Positions 45,640 through 57,649 of a stretch of DNA of 64,000 bases are shown here, one piece after another. Numbering within the stretch: the first letter of the stretch is position 1; every line of letters starts with the position of its first letter. The translations under genes were made by a program, and so were the position numbers. Source of the stretch: Tetrastigma voinierianum (lineage: Eukaryota; Streptophyta; Magnoliopsida; Vitales; Vitaceae); NCBI GenBank assembly GCA_016808115.1, contig JAEQBH010000997.1, positions 310,001 through 374,000 on the forward strand. The letters run 5' to 3'. The notes beneath the pieces are model-generated. The model did no database searches. It saw only the letters and a program-made list of their open reading frames with translations, and was not told the DNA's origin.

Positions 45640-46800
45640 TCGACACATGAAACATCGCGGTAATTTCAGCCACCCGTAGGAGTGCCAATCGAGGCTTCAC
45701 GTGTACAATACGCTCCAAAATCTCATATGCCCTGGGCGAACCTCTGGACTCAACTCGCTTCTCGACCAAACCAAGAATTTTCCTCCACGGTGATACTTTT
45801 GGCAGGACCTTGTCTCCCACTTTATATTCAATATCTCTCCTCTTTAGGTTGGCATACTATTTTTGCCCATCACTAGCCTTTAACCTCTCCGCTCGAATAA
45901 CTCAGATTCTCTTCTCAGATCTTTTACTATGTACGGACCTATCGGTTTATGCTGTTAATTCACATCCCGACCACCACCCAGGAGTTCTACATTTAGACCA
46001 TTACAAAGCTTCATATGGTACCATACCAATGCTTGGCGAAAACTATTTATAGGCAAATTCCATTAATGGAATATACCTATCCCCAACTTCATCGAAAATT
46101 CTATGACACAACCTTGAAGCACCTCCAGTACTTGAATCAATCTCTCATTGTCCATCACATTTGCGGATGGAAAGCCGTATAAAGTCGACTTAGTGCGCAA
46201 AAGTGTGTAATTCCTTCGAACCTTGATGTAAATCGCGGATCTCTATGTCGACACAATGGACAACGGCACACCATGCAATGCTGCAATCTCATCTACATAC
46301 TTCGGCTAGTCGATCCATAGAATAGTAATCTGGCCCGGTATAAAATAGGCGACTTTGGCGAGCCCTATCTATAATCACCCGAGCCCGAGAGTCATGTTTT
46401 TGTTGTGTGAGGGTAAAACCGACACAAAATCCATATTAATGTTATCCCACTTCCATTGAGGAATTGGAGGGATTTAACAAACTGTTGGCGCGGGTGTGGC
46501 TTTGACTTGCGACACGTCAAACGCCGCACATATTCGAGTCCACGTCTCTTTTCATTCCTTTCCACGATAAAAGCTATTTCAAGTCCTTGTACATCTTATT
46601 ACCTCCAGGATGCATGGTAAATACTGTATTATGAGCCTCAAATAGCAACTTTTTCTTTAGCTCTTTATCATCTGGCACACATAATCTATTCTGGAAATAC
46701 AAACTTCCAGCTTCTTTCTCTAAAAACTCAGTCTTGTCACCATCTCTAACCATCATGAAATTTTACGTAACTCTTCATCATTTACTGGCATCTATAATCA
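45640..46800 (-). pseudogene. Integrase remnant of gypsy element 1
   Basis: LLFEAHNTVFTMHPGGNKMY (46640-46585) is the HH half of the zinc-binding HHCC domain. WKWDNINMDFVSVLP (about 46455-46410) carries the first catalytic Asp of the D,D,E core. GDKVLPKVSPWRKILGLVEK with YEILERI and FHVSM (45820-45635) is the C-terminal part. Intervening text is frameshifted. No chromodomain was confidently seen. Confidence 0.8.
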
Positions 46801-46859
46801 TTTGCTTTAAAATGGGTTGCGCCTCTAGTTGAGCTAACATGGCTCCATCATCTCTAGTC

Positions 46860-47400
46860 TCCGATCAACATGCGTAGTGATATTGCCTGCTTGTCTTTCG
46901 GCAAAGCATCGGCTACTATATTAGCCTTTCAGGGATGGTAATCTAGCGATGCAGTCATAATCCTTACAATAACTCCTAACCACCTCCGCTGTCTCAGATT
47001 TAACTCTTTCTGAGTCAACAAGTACTTGAGACTCTTATGATCAGTGAAAAATTCTACACTTTTCCCATTATAAGTAAGTGTCGCTATATTTTTTAAAGCA
47101 AACGCTCTGTGACTAACTCTAGGTCATGAGTGGGATAATTTTGTTCATGTGGCTTCCAAGCGTAAGACGCATAAGCCACTACTTTCCATCTTGCATTAAC
47201 ACGCATCCCAAACCAATGCATGAAGCATCACTATACAAGGTATACTCTTTTCACAGGGTAAATTTGCGTCAAATCTTGGTGCTGACCGAGCTCCCTTTCA
47301 AGCTGATTCAAAACTATTTTGACATTTTGTGCATCCCTCAAACTTTATTCCCTTTCTGAGTAACTTGGTGACGGAGAAGCTATGGCGAGAAAACCCTCTC
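46860..47400 (-). pseudogene. RNase H remnant of gypsy element 1
   Basis: Minus-strand text FTDHKSLKYLLTQKELNLRQ then RRWL (about 47050-46975), followed by DYHP-KANIVADALPK (about 46940-46895), is the conserved Ty3/gypsy RNase H end. Broken frames. Confidence 0.8.
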
Positions 47401-48250
47401 CTGAATCTTCTGTAACTTCTTAAACCAAAACTTCTCACCTCGGTTACATTTTGAGGTGATTTCCAGTCCTGGCTGCCCCGATCTTACGGGATCAACTCTT
47501 ATACCTCGTGACACAATATGGCCTAGGAATGAACTTTCTTTAGCCAAAAATCACATTTACATTTAGAGCTTAGCATACTCTTCTTTTCTCTTAACGTCTC
47601 TAAGATTATTCTTAAGTGTTGTTCATGTTCTGTGCATCCTTAGAATACACGAGGATGTCATCATTAAAAACCACGACAAATTTGATCCACATGGTCGGAA
47701 AACCCTATTCATCAAATCCATGAATGCTGGCGGTGTGATCAACCCGATGGCATGACCAAAAGCTCATAATGACCATATCAGGTTCCGTCTGGAGTCTTGA
47801 CACATCTCCTTCCTTTACCCTCAGGCGATATTATCTGCGATGTGCGGTCTATCTTGAAAAGACGCGCTCCTTTCAACTGATCAAAAGATCTTGATTCTAA
47901 ACAATGGGTACTTGTTTTCCTTGTCACCTTATTAATGCACGCCGATAATCGTGCCTATCAGAAGTAGAGTGTCATCTTTGCTTTTCACAAATAAAGCGGG
48001 TGCACCCCCGAGGGGGACCTGTTGGGTCGAATAAATCCTTTATCTAAAGTTCTTGCAATTGACTCTTTAAGCTCTTTGACCCCGTTGGAGCCATCTGTAC
48101 GATTGCCCTTGACGCAGATTTGTTCCTGGTACAATTTCTATGGCTAAGTCCACCTCTCTCTCATAATGGAATGCACATTGAACTCTTCGGGGAATACATC
48201 TGGAAATTCCCTTACTCTTTGGGATCTTTTTCTACATCAACTTGACCTCT
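47400..48250 (-). pseudogene. Reverse transcriptase remnant of gypsy element 1
   Basis: In broken minus frames: REFPDVFPEE, APTGSKSLKS/ELKE-like text, LDKGFIRPN, GAPALFVKSKDD, NKVTRKTSTH/NKYPLF-like text, and FVVVFNDDILVYSKD at about 47680-47640, where NDD replaces the usual Y/F-x-DD first position context. Motif order is that of plant Ty3/gypsy RT. Confidence 0.8.
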
Positions 48251-48256
48251 CTTGAG

Positions 48257-48814
48257 TCAAGTATCAAAGCAGAATGTCTCACATCCTTTCCTCATAATTC
48301 TCCTAGCTTGCATAGTGGAGATGACATTAGACATTACACTTGATCCAATTCCTTGTACTATTACCTCAGTCTGGTCAGAGCATCTCAACACTACTATCTT
48401 TTGTCCACAATCAACGATAGCTCGGTGCTTAGACAACCAATCCATTCCTAGAATCAAGTCAAACTCTCGGAAGGGTAAGGTTATCAAATCAGCGAGAAAC
48501 TCTCTTGTTTGTATAACAATGGGGCAATTTCTGTATATGCTATTCACACTAACGTTGTGCCCCAACGGACTAGTCACATGCATGTCATATGCTAATTTCT
48601 CCATCTCTGATACTTTGTCAAATACATGCTCCATGCACACATATGAATGAGTAGATCCAGGATCCATCAGTGCATGTATCTCAATATCATATAAAGAAAA
48701 TATACCAGCTATAACCTCAGGAGCATCCACGATCCTCACGAGCCTTCGCATAGCATATGCTCGTCTTTGGTCTTTAACAGGCATGGGACGATCTTTGTCT
48801 AGAGCGTACGCCAT
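48257..48814 (-). pseudogene. Aspartic protease domain of gypsy element 1
   Basis: The longest intact piece of the element, 185 residues. AGIFSLYDIEIHALMDPGST with HSYVC gives the retrotransposon protease active site in the D-P-G-S-T-H-S-Y form seen in many plant gypsy elements. The domain end LILGMDWLSKHRAIVDCGQK is also present. It would release mature Gag and Pol in an active copy, but both neighbours are frameshifted. Confidence 0.85.
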
Positions 48815-48928
48815 AGATCTCTATCTTGATGTGGACCACTCGACCCTACCGCGATCACGAGTCGAAAGTGGTGCCATAGATCTTCCTCTACCACTTCCTT
48901 GTTGACTTCTATTATCCTTGATTCTTGG

Positions 48929-49927
48929 GGCCACTGTGCTATCAAATGATCAAGGCTTCCACACCGGAAACACCCTCACAGTACTAACTACAAACTCCCA
49001 AATGCCTTTTATGGCAATGAGGACATTCAGGAATTTCTCCTCTGTCTCACTGAAGCACCCCTACTTGTACTACGTGCTACATTGGACCTTTGCCTTCTAC
49101 CTCTCGTAGCGGAACTATATTACGATTGAGAAATTTGCAGATTCTCTGTAGCTCTTTTTCGAAAGGAGAATGGCTTCCTCTAGAAAACTTCTTCTTTTGA
49201 AATCTTTCTTCTTTGCTCGTTTCTGAAGTCTCTCTACTTTCATTGCGGCTTGGACCAATGATAAAAATCCTTTGTTTGGAGAGAAAGTCATGAGTGCCAA
49301 ATATCTTTTGATGGAATCTAGCATGCAATCCATCCTCAAATTGCCTACACGAATTGCCTGTAGGGTCGGTGCATGCCTAAGATGACTAAATTCTTTCTCA
49401 TATTCAGCCACCAATAAGTTCTTTGCTTCAGGTCGAGCTTTGTTTCCACTTGGAATCCTATACATCTCGGTAACATACTTTGCCACTGAACTCTTCGAGC
49501 GAGAATTCCATATCGGGATTTGGGATCTTGGACTTTTGAGCACTAGTTTCCACGATCGTATGCCTCGCCTGCAGTAGTGGGGCGCACATGATGCTCTCGA
49601 TCGGGGAGAGCATCTAACCTCTTCGATATTCTTTCTAGCACCACAACGAGAGTGACTTTCAGACTCTTCCATGCTTTCGACCCATGGAATTCCTGCACTC
49701 CATGTCTTCTTACGTATGCAATGGGCTTTAGGAGAGGTCAATCTATCCCAAACCCGAGCCATGTCTTGCGATATTCTCAGCAAGGCTTTTGTGGGCTCAT
49801 TAGGTACATTACTTTCCGAAGGTTCAGAAGCTGATAACCCTTGTTCCATTGGGTTAACACTCTCCATGCTAGCTTCTTGGGGCCCGATCCATCTATACAA
49901 AACAATTACATCCACATCAGGCGGCAT
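48929..49927 (-). pseudogene. gag of gypsy element 1 with a damaged zinc knuckle
   Basis: A frame at 49927-49115 starts MPPDVDVIVLYR and contains VAEYEKEFSHLRHAP (retrotransposon gag motif) and VQAAMKVERL. Downstream, in another frame, 48973-48929 reads CFRCGSLDHLIAQWP: a C-x2-C-x4-H-x4-C knuckle whose last Cys is Trp (TGG). The middle of gag (about 49640-49480) is shifted out of frame. Confidence 0.8.
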
Positions 49928-50002
49928 TACTAAACATAGGCTTTTCTATCATATACTCTATTGGCTGCTTCAAACCTAGGCTTTTCGAAACGCCTAAACC
50001 TA

Positions 50003-50016
50003 GGCTCACGATACCA
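50003..50016 (-). other. Primer-binding site of gypsy element 1
   Basis: Minus strand TGGTATCGTGAGCC, a tRNA-Met-type site, adjacent to the 5' LTR. Confidence 0.7.
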
Positions 50017-50986
50017 CTTGCGCGGTGGCGCCCCCAACTCGGCATAGGGTGTCAAGTGAGGGGTCATTTTTTTTTTTTTTTAAACTTATAACCTTTACAC
50101 TTGCATATTCACTTATAATGTTAAGCAGTGCTTGTATTTATATTACGTAGCGGATTACAAAATATATACTCTAGCTCATATATGGAAGTGTTCAACATTC
50201 TAATATTTACTTTAGTTTACAAAATTTCATATACAAAATAGACCTAAAAGGTGCGAGTGACACCCTATTGATGTGTAGCGTGGCCTTTGAAGCTGCTTGA
50301 TGTGGATTGCCCGGTCCTCTGGTTTCTTCTTCTGTACCTACACGGATTGAACACCCGTGCTAAGCTTTACGCTTAGTGGGAAATAAATACACCTGGATGA
50401 CCTCCATTAAGGGTCACCCCACTTCTATACAAATGCATATAACACATATAACAGTTACAGATTCTTATCATTTCTCATATATATACTCTTCATAACAAGT
50501 TTCATTTCTTGTCATCTTCCATATACTTTTCATGTCATCTTGTACTTTACTTCTTATTCTTATGCGTATACTTTCATCGCAGCACAATGCTATGCTTCTC
50601 ATATCATGTCATATATTCTCTACCTTTCGTTTGCATATACGGTCATTTCTTTTATGTTTCATGCTGCGTAAACATAGAAGTGGATCTGAGGAAGCGTAAA
50701 GGCCAGGCGTTGTTGTCATTGTACGAGACAATGATCATCTTATAAAGGCGGCGCGATGGTGATACCCCAGGCCACACGATCCAAACGGGATCTATGTCAT
50801 CGACCCAAGCGGGGCCTCGATATCGAGTGAGGCTAGGAACATAGCATATCTTTGCGGACTTATTTTTCCTAATGGAAGGCATGCCCACTCCCATCCCTCT
50901 TAGGGTTAAGAAGGCGATCAATGTGTATTTTATGCTCAGTATATATCTCATATTCCCGAATAATTATTGTCATTCGGTAATCATAT

Positions 50987-51025
<39 letters not shown>

Positions 51026-51194
51026 ACCATCATTTATTCATAACTTTGCATTTTAAGTATACCGTTGTATCGTAAATAACTATATACTTACCATGTATGC
51101 TTATGAGTTATTTATGAATAACTATAGTTACCTACAGAACCTACTATTTTTCATGTTTTCCGGGACTAATATGAGTTCCATTCTTATCATGCTA

Positions 51195-52140
51195 TCTATT
51201 GATGAATTCTTGACTCAATGGGCTTTCCATAGAGTGACAAGAACACCTTTCGAATCGGAGTTAGGGCGAAGAAGTTATGGCTGTAGAAGTTGGAGGTCAT
51301 GCGTGAGTCGATCTTGACTAGGCGACACGGGCGACAGGTACGCCTTTGAAGTGACGAGCTCAGTTAACACTTTGGTCACGAGATCTAATAATCTCCTCAG
51401 GCATATGGATGGATTCTTGACTCAATGGGCTTTCCATAGGGGAGTCAGGCACTACAAATAAATTCGAATGAAGAAGTTATGACCTTAGAAGTTGGAGGTC
51501 TATGCGTAGTCGATCTTGACAGTGACTTGGGTGACGAGCTGCACTGAAGTGACGAAGCCAAGTCTAACCTTCGATCTGACATCATCTATCTTCCTCAGGC
51601 ATATGGATGGATTCTTGACTCAATGGGCTTTCCATAGAGTCGAAACGCGAATCGGGTTAACGAAGAAGTTTGCAGACGCCAGAAGTTGGAGGTCATGCGC
51701 GGTCGATCTTGACGAGCTGACTGGGCGACGAGAGCTGCACTGAAGTGACGAGCTCAGTCTAACGCTGGTCTGACATCTAATATCTTCCTCAGGCATATGG
51801 ATGGATTCTTGACTCAATGGGCTTTCCATAGAGTCAAGAACACCAAATCGGAGTTAGAGACGAAGGAGATATGACCTTAGAAGTTGGAGGTCATCTTACA
51901 TGTCCGATCTTGACGAGCTGAGCTGGGCCCGACAGGTACTGCCCGAGTGACGAGCTCGGTCGACAGCTGGAGTCTGACATCTAATATCTTCCTCAGGCAT
52001 ATGGATGGATTTTTGACTCAATGGGCTTTCCATAGAGTCCAAGAACACTCGAATCGGAGTTCAGACGAAGGAGTTATGACCTTCCGAAGTTGGAGGTCGT
52101 CTTGTGATCGATCTTGTGGCGTGACACAGATGACAGTTTG
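51195..52140. repeat. Five tandem units of about 200 bp in LTR B
   Basis: gattcttgactcaatgggct (or gaattcttg/gatttttg variants) begins at about 51204, 51411, 51610, 51806 and 52007. Unit structure is as in LTR A. Confidence 0.9.
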
Positions 52141-52145
52141 CACTC

Positions 52146-52266
52146 TTGAGGACGACGACCTCCTCACGAGGATCGGCGGCCCTACGGGGACCTGGCGACC
52201 TCTACAGGACGACGACCTGCGGGCGGCGACCTCTACGAGGACGACCTCTACGGGGCGACCTCTATG
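52146..52266. repeat. GC-rich minisatellite in LTR B
   Basis: Repeats of the type 'ggacgacctctacggggc' over about 120 bp, at the same position as in LTR A. Confidence 0.75.
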
Positions 52267-53029
52267 GCTGACTCACTTTCGTTTGGTTGTTCGGAGTAAA
52301 AAAGACCATAACTTGGTCTACATGAGTCCGAATTGAGAAATTCAAAAGCCTAACATCAAGTCCATTGATGTGGCTACAATTTACTAGAAGGACTCACTTC
52401 TGAATTTCCTGTATTTCTGACCCAAAAACCCGTGCTAAGGTCTAGGTACACTGCATGCGATCCAAAAATAGGGAATTTATGTGGTTTGACTTACAAGTAG
52501 ACCATACCGAAACACGTATCTAGGGTGTAGGCTCTCCTCGACTCTGACCATACACGAGAAATGAGTTTGGGGTTTCCAAACCCAAACCATACACAAAACA
52601 AAAGGGTTCCAAACCATGTATCTAAACGTTCTAGACCAAAACTAGATTTCCATACACGTAACACACAACATACTCATAGTTATACGGCTGAGACATGTAT
52701 CGTACTGTGATCTTCTTCTTCTCTCTTCTCTTGTCGTATTTGCTCTCCACTTTCTCGAACCAAAAATAAGATATTCTTTTGGTCTTTATCGCTCTATTGA
52801 TCTTATCCTTTTTATTTTACTTTGGTCCTCCAGCTCTTATAATATTTGCAAATCAATTTATAATATTTTTCTGATAGCCTCAAATCTTCTTTATTATTTG
52901 TAATTTAACTTATGCATATTCCTACTACTTTTGTTTTATCTTTATTTTATTCGAATAAATATGCTGCGTTTATTATACCCAAAGCATGTTATAAAGCGTA
53001 GGGTATAATTTGAGATATTCTGACTACCC

Positions 53030-54005
53030 TTATGCAGGCAGGTGTGGTTGCTACCACCATCGCACAAGCTAGTGCAATTGGGAACCAAGGGGGGTCAAGT
53101 AACCTCCAGAGGTTTGAGACACATGATCCTCTGGCCCTCAAGGGAGGAGGAGACCCGATGGTGGCGGGTCATTGTTTCCGACTAATTCGGGAGAAGGATC
53201 ACAGGGCGCCGTCTTCAAGAGGAAGAAGAATCAATATTCTTCTAGCTTTAGGAAGAAGTAGAAGACTTACATTTTCGTGCAATTCGAGGGGGACCAGGCG
53301 CGGTATCGGGGCTTGGCCCAGTCGGGCTGCTTGATCAGGGACCAGATGACATGTTGTGCGCCATCCAACTGGACATATGAGCGGGATTGCGCGGAGGCAG
53401 GATCTCGGAGTTATAGGACACCCACGGTACGGGCGTCGATGGGACATGCGTGGACAGGTTTGTTCCTCCTTACCTAGCATGGGCGGAGGGAATCGTGTCG
53501 GTCTAAGGTCTTTGCCACGAAGCACCTGCTATTTCCTGAGATGGAGCCACATGGGCCCGAGACATGGGTAGGGGTCGAGGTAAAGACCACAGGCCGTACT
53601 TTAGGGACCCCGAGGGGCGTGGCTCTGTTTGGCAGTAAAGATTGAGCTTGCAGATCAGTCTGATATACAGGGTACATTTCGACTCTCACACTTCTTGATA
53701 AAACGTTGGCTTAGAATTCGGGTGCACATAATATTCATGTTTATTCTTTGCATAATGTAAGAAAAGATTGGGCTTAGAGGTTGAAACCTTGGAAAAGCCG
53801 TTGTACATGAGTTCTCCCCTAAGGACTAGGGTGAGGATTGATCAGATATGTCGAGATTGTGAGTTAGAAATCTCGGAGGTCACGCTCATAGTGGACATGA
53901 CGATGGGCGTATCAGTTTTGATGTCATTCTTGGCATGGATTGGTTGACGACACACCAAGTCATCATTGACTGTGATAGCTAGAGGATTTCTGCCTACACA
54001 CATGA
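53030..54005 (+). pseudogene. gag/protease remnant of gypsy element 2
   Basis: Plus-strand text contains LQRFETHDPLALKGGGDPMV (gag entry motif), then FKRKKNQYSSSFRKK, a damaged CCHC knuckle (C-A-P-S-N-W-T-Y-E-R-D-C near 53355-53390), and protease-side text ETLEKPLYMSSPL followed by VILGMDWLTTHQ-like sequence near 53900-53960. The Asp-Ser/Thr-Gly active site is not visible. Large internal gag deletion and multiple frameshifts. Confidence 0.65.
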
Positions 54006-54010
54006 TGTTA

Positions 54011-55027
54011 TTTAACTTTTGTTAAAGATTGATATTTAGAATAAAAGGTTCTTTAAATTATACTTGGCTACAAAAAGTAGTAAAAAACAATAAGAAAAAT
54101 AACTTTCTCAAATTTAGTTTCACACTAAAAAATGAAAGAAAATCATACACACACGCGCACACACACACACATATATATAAATTAAGTAAAAGATAACTAA
54201 TTTTAAATTATTAAGAGCCGCATATGAAAAAAGTATGAAGAAATGCATAAAATGACTAAAGATTTATTTTCTTTTTTTTTTTTAATTTTTCAAGAACCAT
54301 GTATAACCTTGATGATTAAAATAGTTAAGAAATATTCATATTTAATTCATACATAATTCTATTTTTATTTTGATGAATTTTTTTATCAATATAAAATTAA
54401 TTTGTTAAACTTATATAAATAAAAAAAAATTAACTTTGAGCTTGACTCAAGTGGTAAACAGTAAAAAAAGGGTTACGGAAGATTGCTAGCTCAATTCCTT
54501 GTAAATATTTTTAAAGTGTAAAGATAAATCTCTCATACGGTAACTAAATTCCCATGAGCATTATATCTAAATCTCTAGAAGCATTTCTATTCACAAAGGA
54601 GTCATTTTGTACATCTTTTTGGATTTTAAAAGAAATAATTAGATTTAAAAATATGCTTTTTAGATTTGCAAATATGTTGTTGAGTCATCCCTTTTAATAT
54701 ATTATTTTTAATCCCGTGATGAAATGAAATTCATTGGATTTGAATGCTTTACCATCCACAAGTACGAGGAAATGAGAAAATTACGTTTCTCCATATCCAT
54801 ACAAAAATATTTGTAGGTGATTAAGAAAGCAAAATAAGGGCTTTCCAGAAACAATTGTAGTTTAGTTTAAAATTTAAAGATGACAAAAAAAATCCTCAAA
54901 TTGCGATCTACTAGAGCATGTATTGACTCCCAATTTTGCTTTGACCCCTTATTTTACTTTCGTGATCTTTGATGTATAAATATTTTTGTATGAACTAGGA
55001 AACCTTGAGTTGACTCTCATAGCATAA
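54011..55027. repeat. Segmental duplication, copy 1
   Basis: Begins atttaacttttgttaaagat and ends tgactctcatagcata. Matches copy 2 along its length, including the SINE-like core (54432-54560). Its microsatellite (about 54144-54180) is short. Confidence 0.85.
54432..54570 (+). repeat. SINE-like segment in copy 1
   Basis: A-box-like TTGACTCAAGTGGTAAACAG, then 'ttgctagctcaattcct' as a worn B-box. The sister copy (about 55713-55850) reads CTGACTCAAGTGGTAAAACA and GCTAGCTCGATTCC. Confidence 0.4.
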
Positions 55028-55185
55028 TGTGTGAAACAAATAAGTGAAATATTAGTTGATTTATTTTTACCAAAAATAGTTTGATCACTTCAACCATTTA
55101 CATAAGTTGCTTTGTTTTTCTTTTTTTACACATTTTAATTTAACATTTATTTGTTTACCCTCAAAAATCAGAAAGCTAAACGATA
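55028..55185. repeat. Spacer between the duplicated copies (dispersed repeat)
   Basis: 'gtgtgaaacaaataagtgaaatat' and the following T-rich block recall 2880-2960 and 29680-29790. Confidence 0.45.
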
Positions 55186-55318
55186 TTTAACTTTTGTTAA
55201 AGATTGATATTTAGAATAAATGTTCTTTAAATTATACTTAGCTACAAAAAGTAGTAAAAAGCAATGAGAAAAATAACTTTCTCAGATTTAGTTTCACACT
55301 AAAAAAAATGAAAGAAAA

Positions 55319-55449
<131 letters not shown>

Positions 55450-55712
55450 TTTAAATTATATAAATTTTAAATTATTAAGAGCGAATATGAAATAAGTATG
55501 AAGAAATACATAAAATGACTTAAGATTTATTTTTTTATATTTTATTTTCTGTTTTTTTATATTTTCAAGAACCATGTATAACCTTGATGATTAAAATAGT
55601 TAAGAAATATTCATAGTTAATTCATACATAATTGTATTTTTATTTTGATGCAATTTTTTATCAATGTAAAATTAATTTGTAAAACTTACATAAAAAAAAT
55701 AATAATAATAAC

Positions 55713-55850
55713 TTTGAACCTGACTCAAGTGGTAAAACAATAGGGAAAGGGTTACCGAAGATTGCTAGCTCGATTCCTTGTAAATATTTTTTAAAGTGTA
55801 TAGATAAATCTCCCATATGGTAACTAAATTCCCATGAGCATTATATCTAA
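55713..55850 (+). repeat. SINE-like segment in copy 2
   Basis: Same unit as in copy 1; the B-box-like GCTAGCTCGATTCC is better preserved here. Confidence 0.4.
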
Positions 55851-56320
55851 ATATCTAGAAGCATTTCTATTCACAAGGGAGTCATTTTGTACATCTTTTT
55901 GGATTTTAAAAGAAATAATTAGATTTGAAATTATGTAGGGAGTCATTTTGTACACCTTTTTAGATTTTAAAAGAAATAATTAGATTTGCAAATATATTTT
56001 CTAGTCATCCCTTTTAATAGATTATTTTTAATCCCATGATGAAATGAAATTCGTTGGATTTGAATGCTTTACCATCCACGGGTATAAGGAAATGAGAAAA
56101 GTACGTTTCTCTACATCTATACAAAAATGAGGGCTTTTCAAAATTAATTATAGTTTGGTTTAAAAGTCAAAGATAACAAAAAAAAAAAAAATCTCGAACT
56201 GCAATCTAATGGAGCATGTACTTCCTCCCTATTTTGCTTTAACCCCTTTTACTTTCTTGATCTTTGATGTATAAATATATTTGTATGAACTTAGGAAATC
56301 ATGCGTTGACTCTCATAGCA

Positions 56321-57520
56321 TATGACCTATTCCACTCCCTTCTGCACCTTCGCAGCTTTTGCCCCAAATAGTTCCGGTGCAACAATCCAAAACTAAAGCC
56401 ACGGATTTAGGATTCATCCAAGATAAATTACAGGTTCGTGTTTCCATTTCGTTTGCTTGTCGAGAAATTGAAGGGAAAACATATTCTCCTACTCAGACAC
56501 ATATTCTCCTAGTCGGCTGTCGCCTCTAACAAGATAATAAGCCCCAGTATTTTACTTCGGTAATCATAAGTAGTTCGAAAGCGTATTTTACCGTTGGTCG
56601 TATGCGTAAGCTACGCATTACAAGATAATCGGAGCGATTAGCAGGGTGGATGATTCGGATGATTGGATTATCTAAAGGAAAAGCAGTCTGATCCGCCGTC
56701 AAGCATCTCTCCCTTCCATTTACATGAAACTAATTACCCACTTTTACATAAAAAGTAGATGCGTCGTCGTCACCAAAAAGAGTGAGGAATCGCAACTAGT
56801 AATCTCTGAATACTCTACTGAAAAACAGACTTTTTAGTATCTGTTCTGCTTGATTTAAGCGTCGGTTCGGCGGAAACCGTAGTGAGTTTGCTTATTTGTT
56901 TTACGAGTTAACTTCTTAGGTTAATCGCCGATGATCCGTGGCTACGAGAATCAGATAAGAGACATGAAAATTTAGAATTTTGGTTTCCAAAATATAGTTA
57001 CTCGTTTCCTCAGTTAATTATGTTAATCACGCTTTTAATTTCTCTTCCTGCATCTTACCGACAACCAAACAGAGCATGTCGGTTCCGACTTTCGTTTTAG
57101 AATATTTTGATCCCTTTGTATCATTCTCTCCTCTTTTTCTTTTTTTTTTCTTTTTTTTCTTTTTTTTTGGAGAAAAGGGCCAAAGAAAAAATTCTGGAAT
57201 TGAGGTCTCTGAATGTGCCTCTCCTCCACGTTTATTTTTCACTTGAAAGGAAGAATGTTAGGCTCACCAAGTTCTAGCTCTTCTATGTCATTGGTCGATA
57301 CATCACATGCCCAACACGTTTAAAAAATAATAATAATAATAAATTTATTGATTTAGGTTTATAATGCAACTTTAAAAATTAAACGTAGTACACAATCAAG
57401 ATTTTAGATTTGTAGTATACTAATGAGGATCGGATTAAACTTTGTCCCTTGAATTATCAACATGAAAACCCACGAAGAAGTAAACCATCGAAGTTGTTAA
57501 ATATAGGATAATTTGATTAA
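56321..57520. other. Spacer with one possible exon
   Basis: Between cttcgcag and gttcgtg (about 56357-56434) the plus strand reads LLPQIVPVQQSKTKATDLGF and IQDKLQ open, with AG and GT at its edges. No family is recognised, so it may be chance. T-rich tracts lie at 57130-57170. Confidence 0.25.
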
Positions 57521-57525
57521 AAGAA

Positions 57526-57645
57526 CCCGTCCCTTAACCCTCACTCAAATAGTAAAGGGGTGAGATGAACACAAGGGAGAACCAAGTTCGAATCCATAAC
57601 AAAGTATTATAATGTAATATGTAAAGTAAATAGATGTAAAAAAAA
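57526..57645 (+). repeat. tRNA-derived SINE-like sequence
   Basis: CACTCAAATAGTAAAGGGG (A-box-like) and, 26 bases later, CAAGTTCGAATCC (close to the B-box consensus GGTTCGAATCC), followed by an AT-rich tail ending in an A-rich run. Confidence 0.55.
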
Positions 57646-57649
57646 TAAA

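Larger units (their letters stand above)
50019..53023 (-). repeat. 5' LTR (B) of gypsy element 1
   Basis: About 3005 bp, nearly the same length as LTR A. Blocks match in order: acacggattgaacac-cgtgctaagcttt, the (TA)n tract, five ~200-bp units, GC-rich minisatellite, tttattatacccaaa-catgttataaa. The copies differ by very many single-base indels. Confidence 0.85.

Noticed and set aside
48252..48650. Plus-strand frame of 132 codons
   Set aside because: Antisense shadow of the gypsy protease, which has clear domain motifs on the minus strand.
43590..52140. CRISPR-like regular repeats
   Set aside because: Units are about 200 bp, contiguous, without short spacers, and lie inside plant LTRs.
57027..57242. 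Lys-rich minus-strand frames
   Set aside because: They arise from a T-rich tract (poly-Lys) and have no family resemblance.
57526..57600. tRNA gene
   Set aside because: A- and B-box-like words are present but no acceptor stem or anticodon arm can be formed; a SINE fits better.
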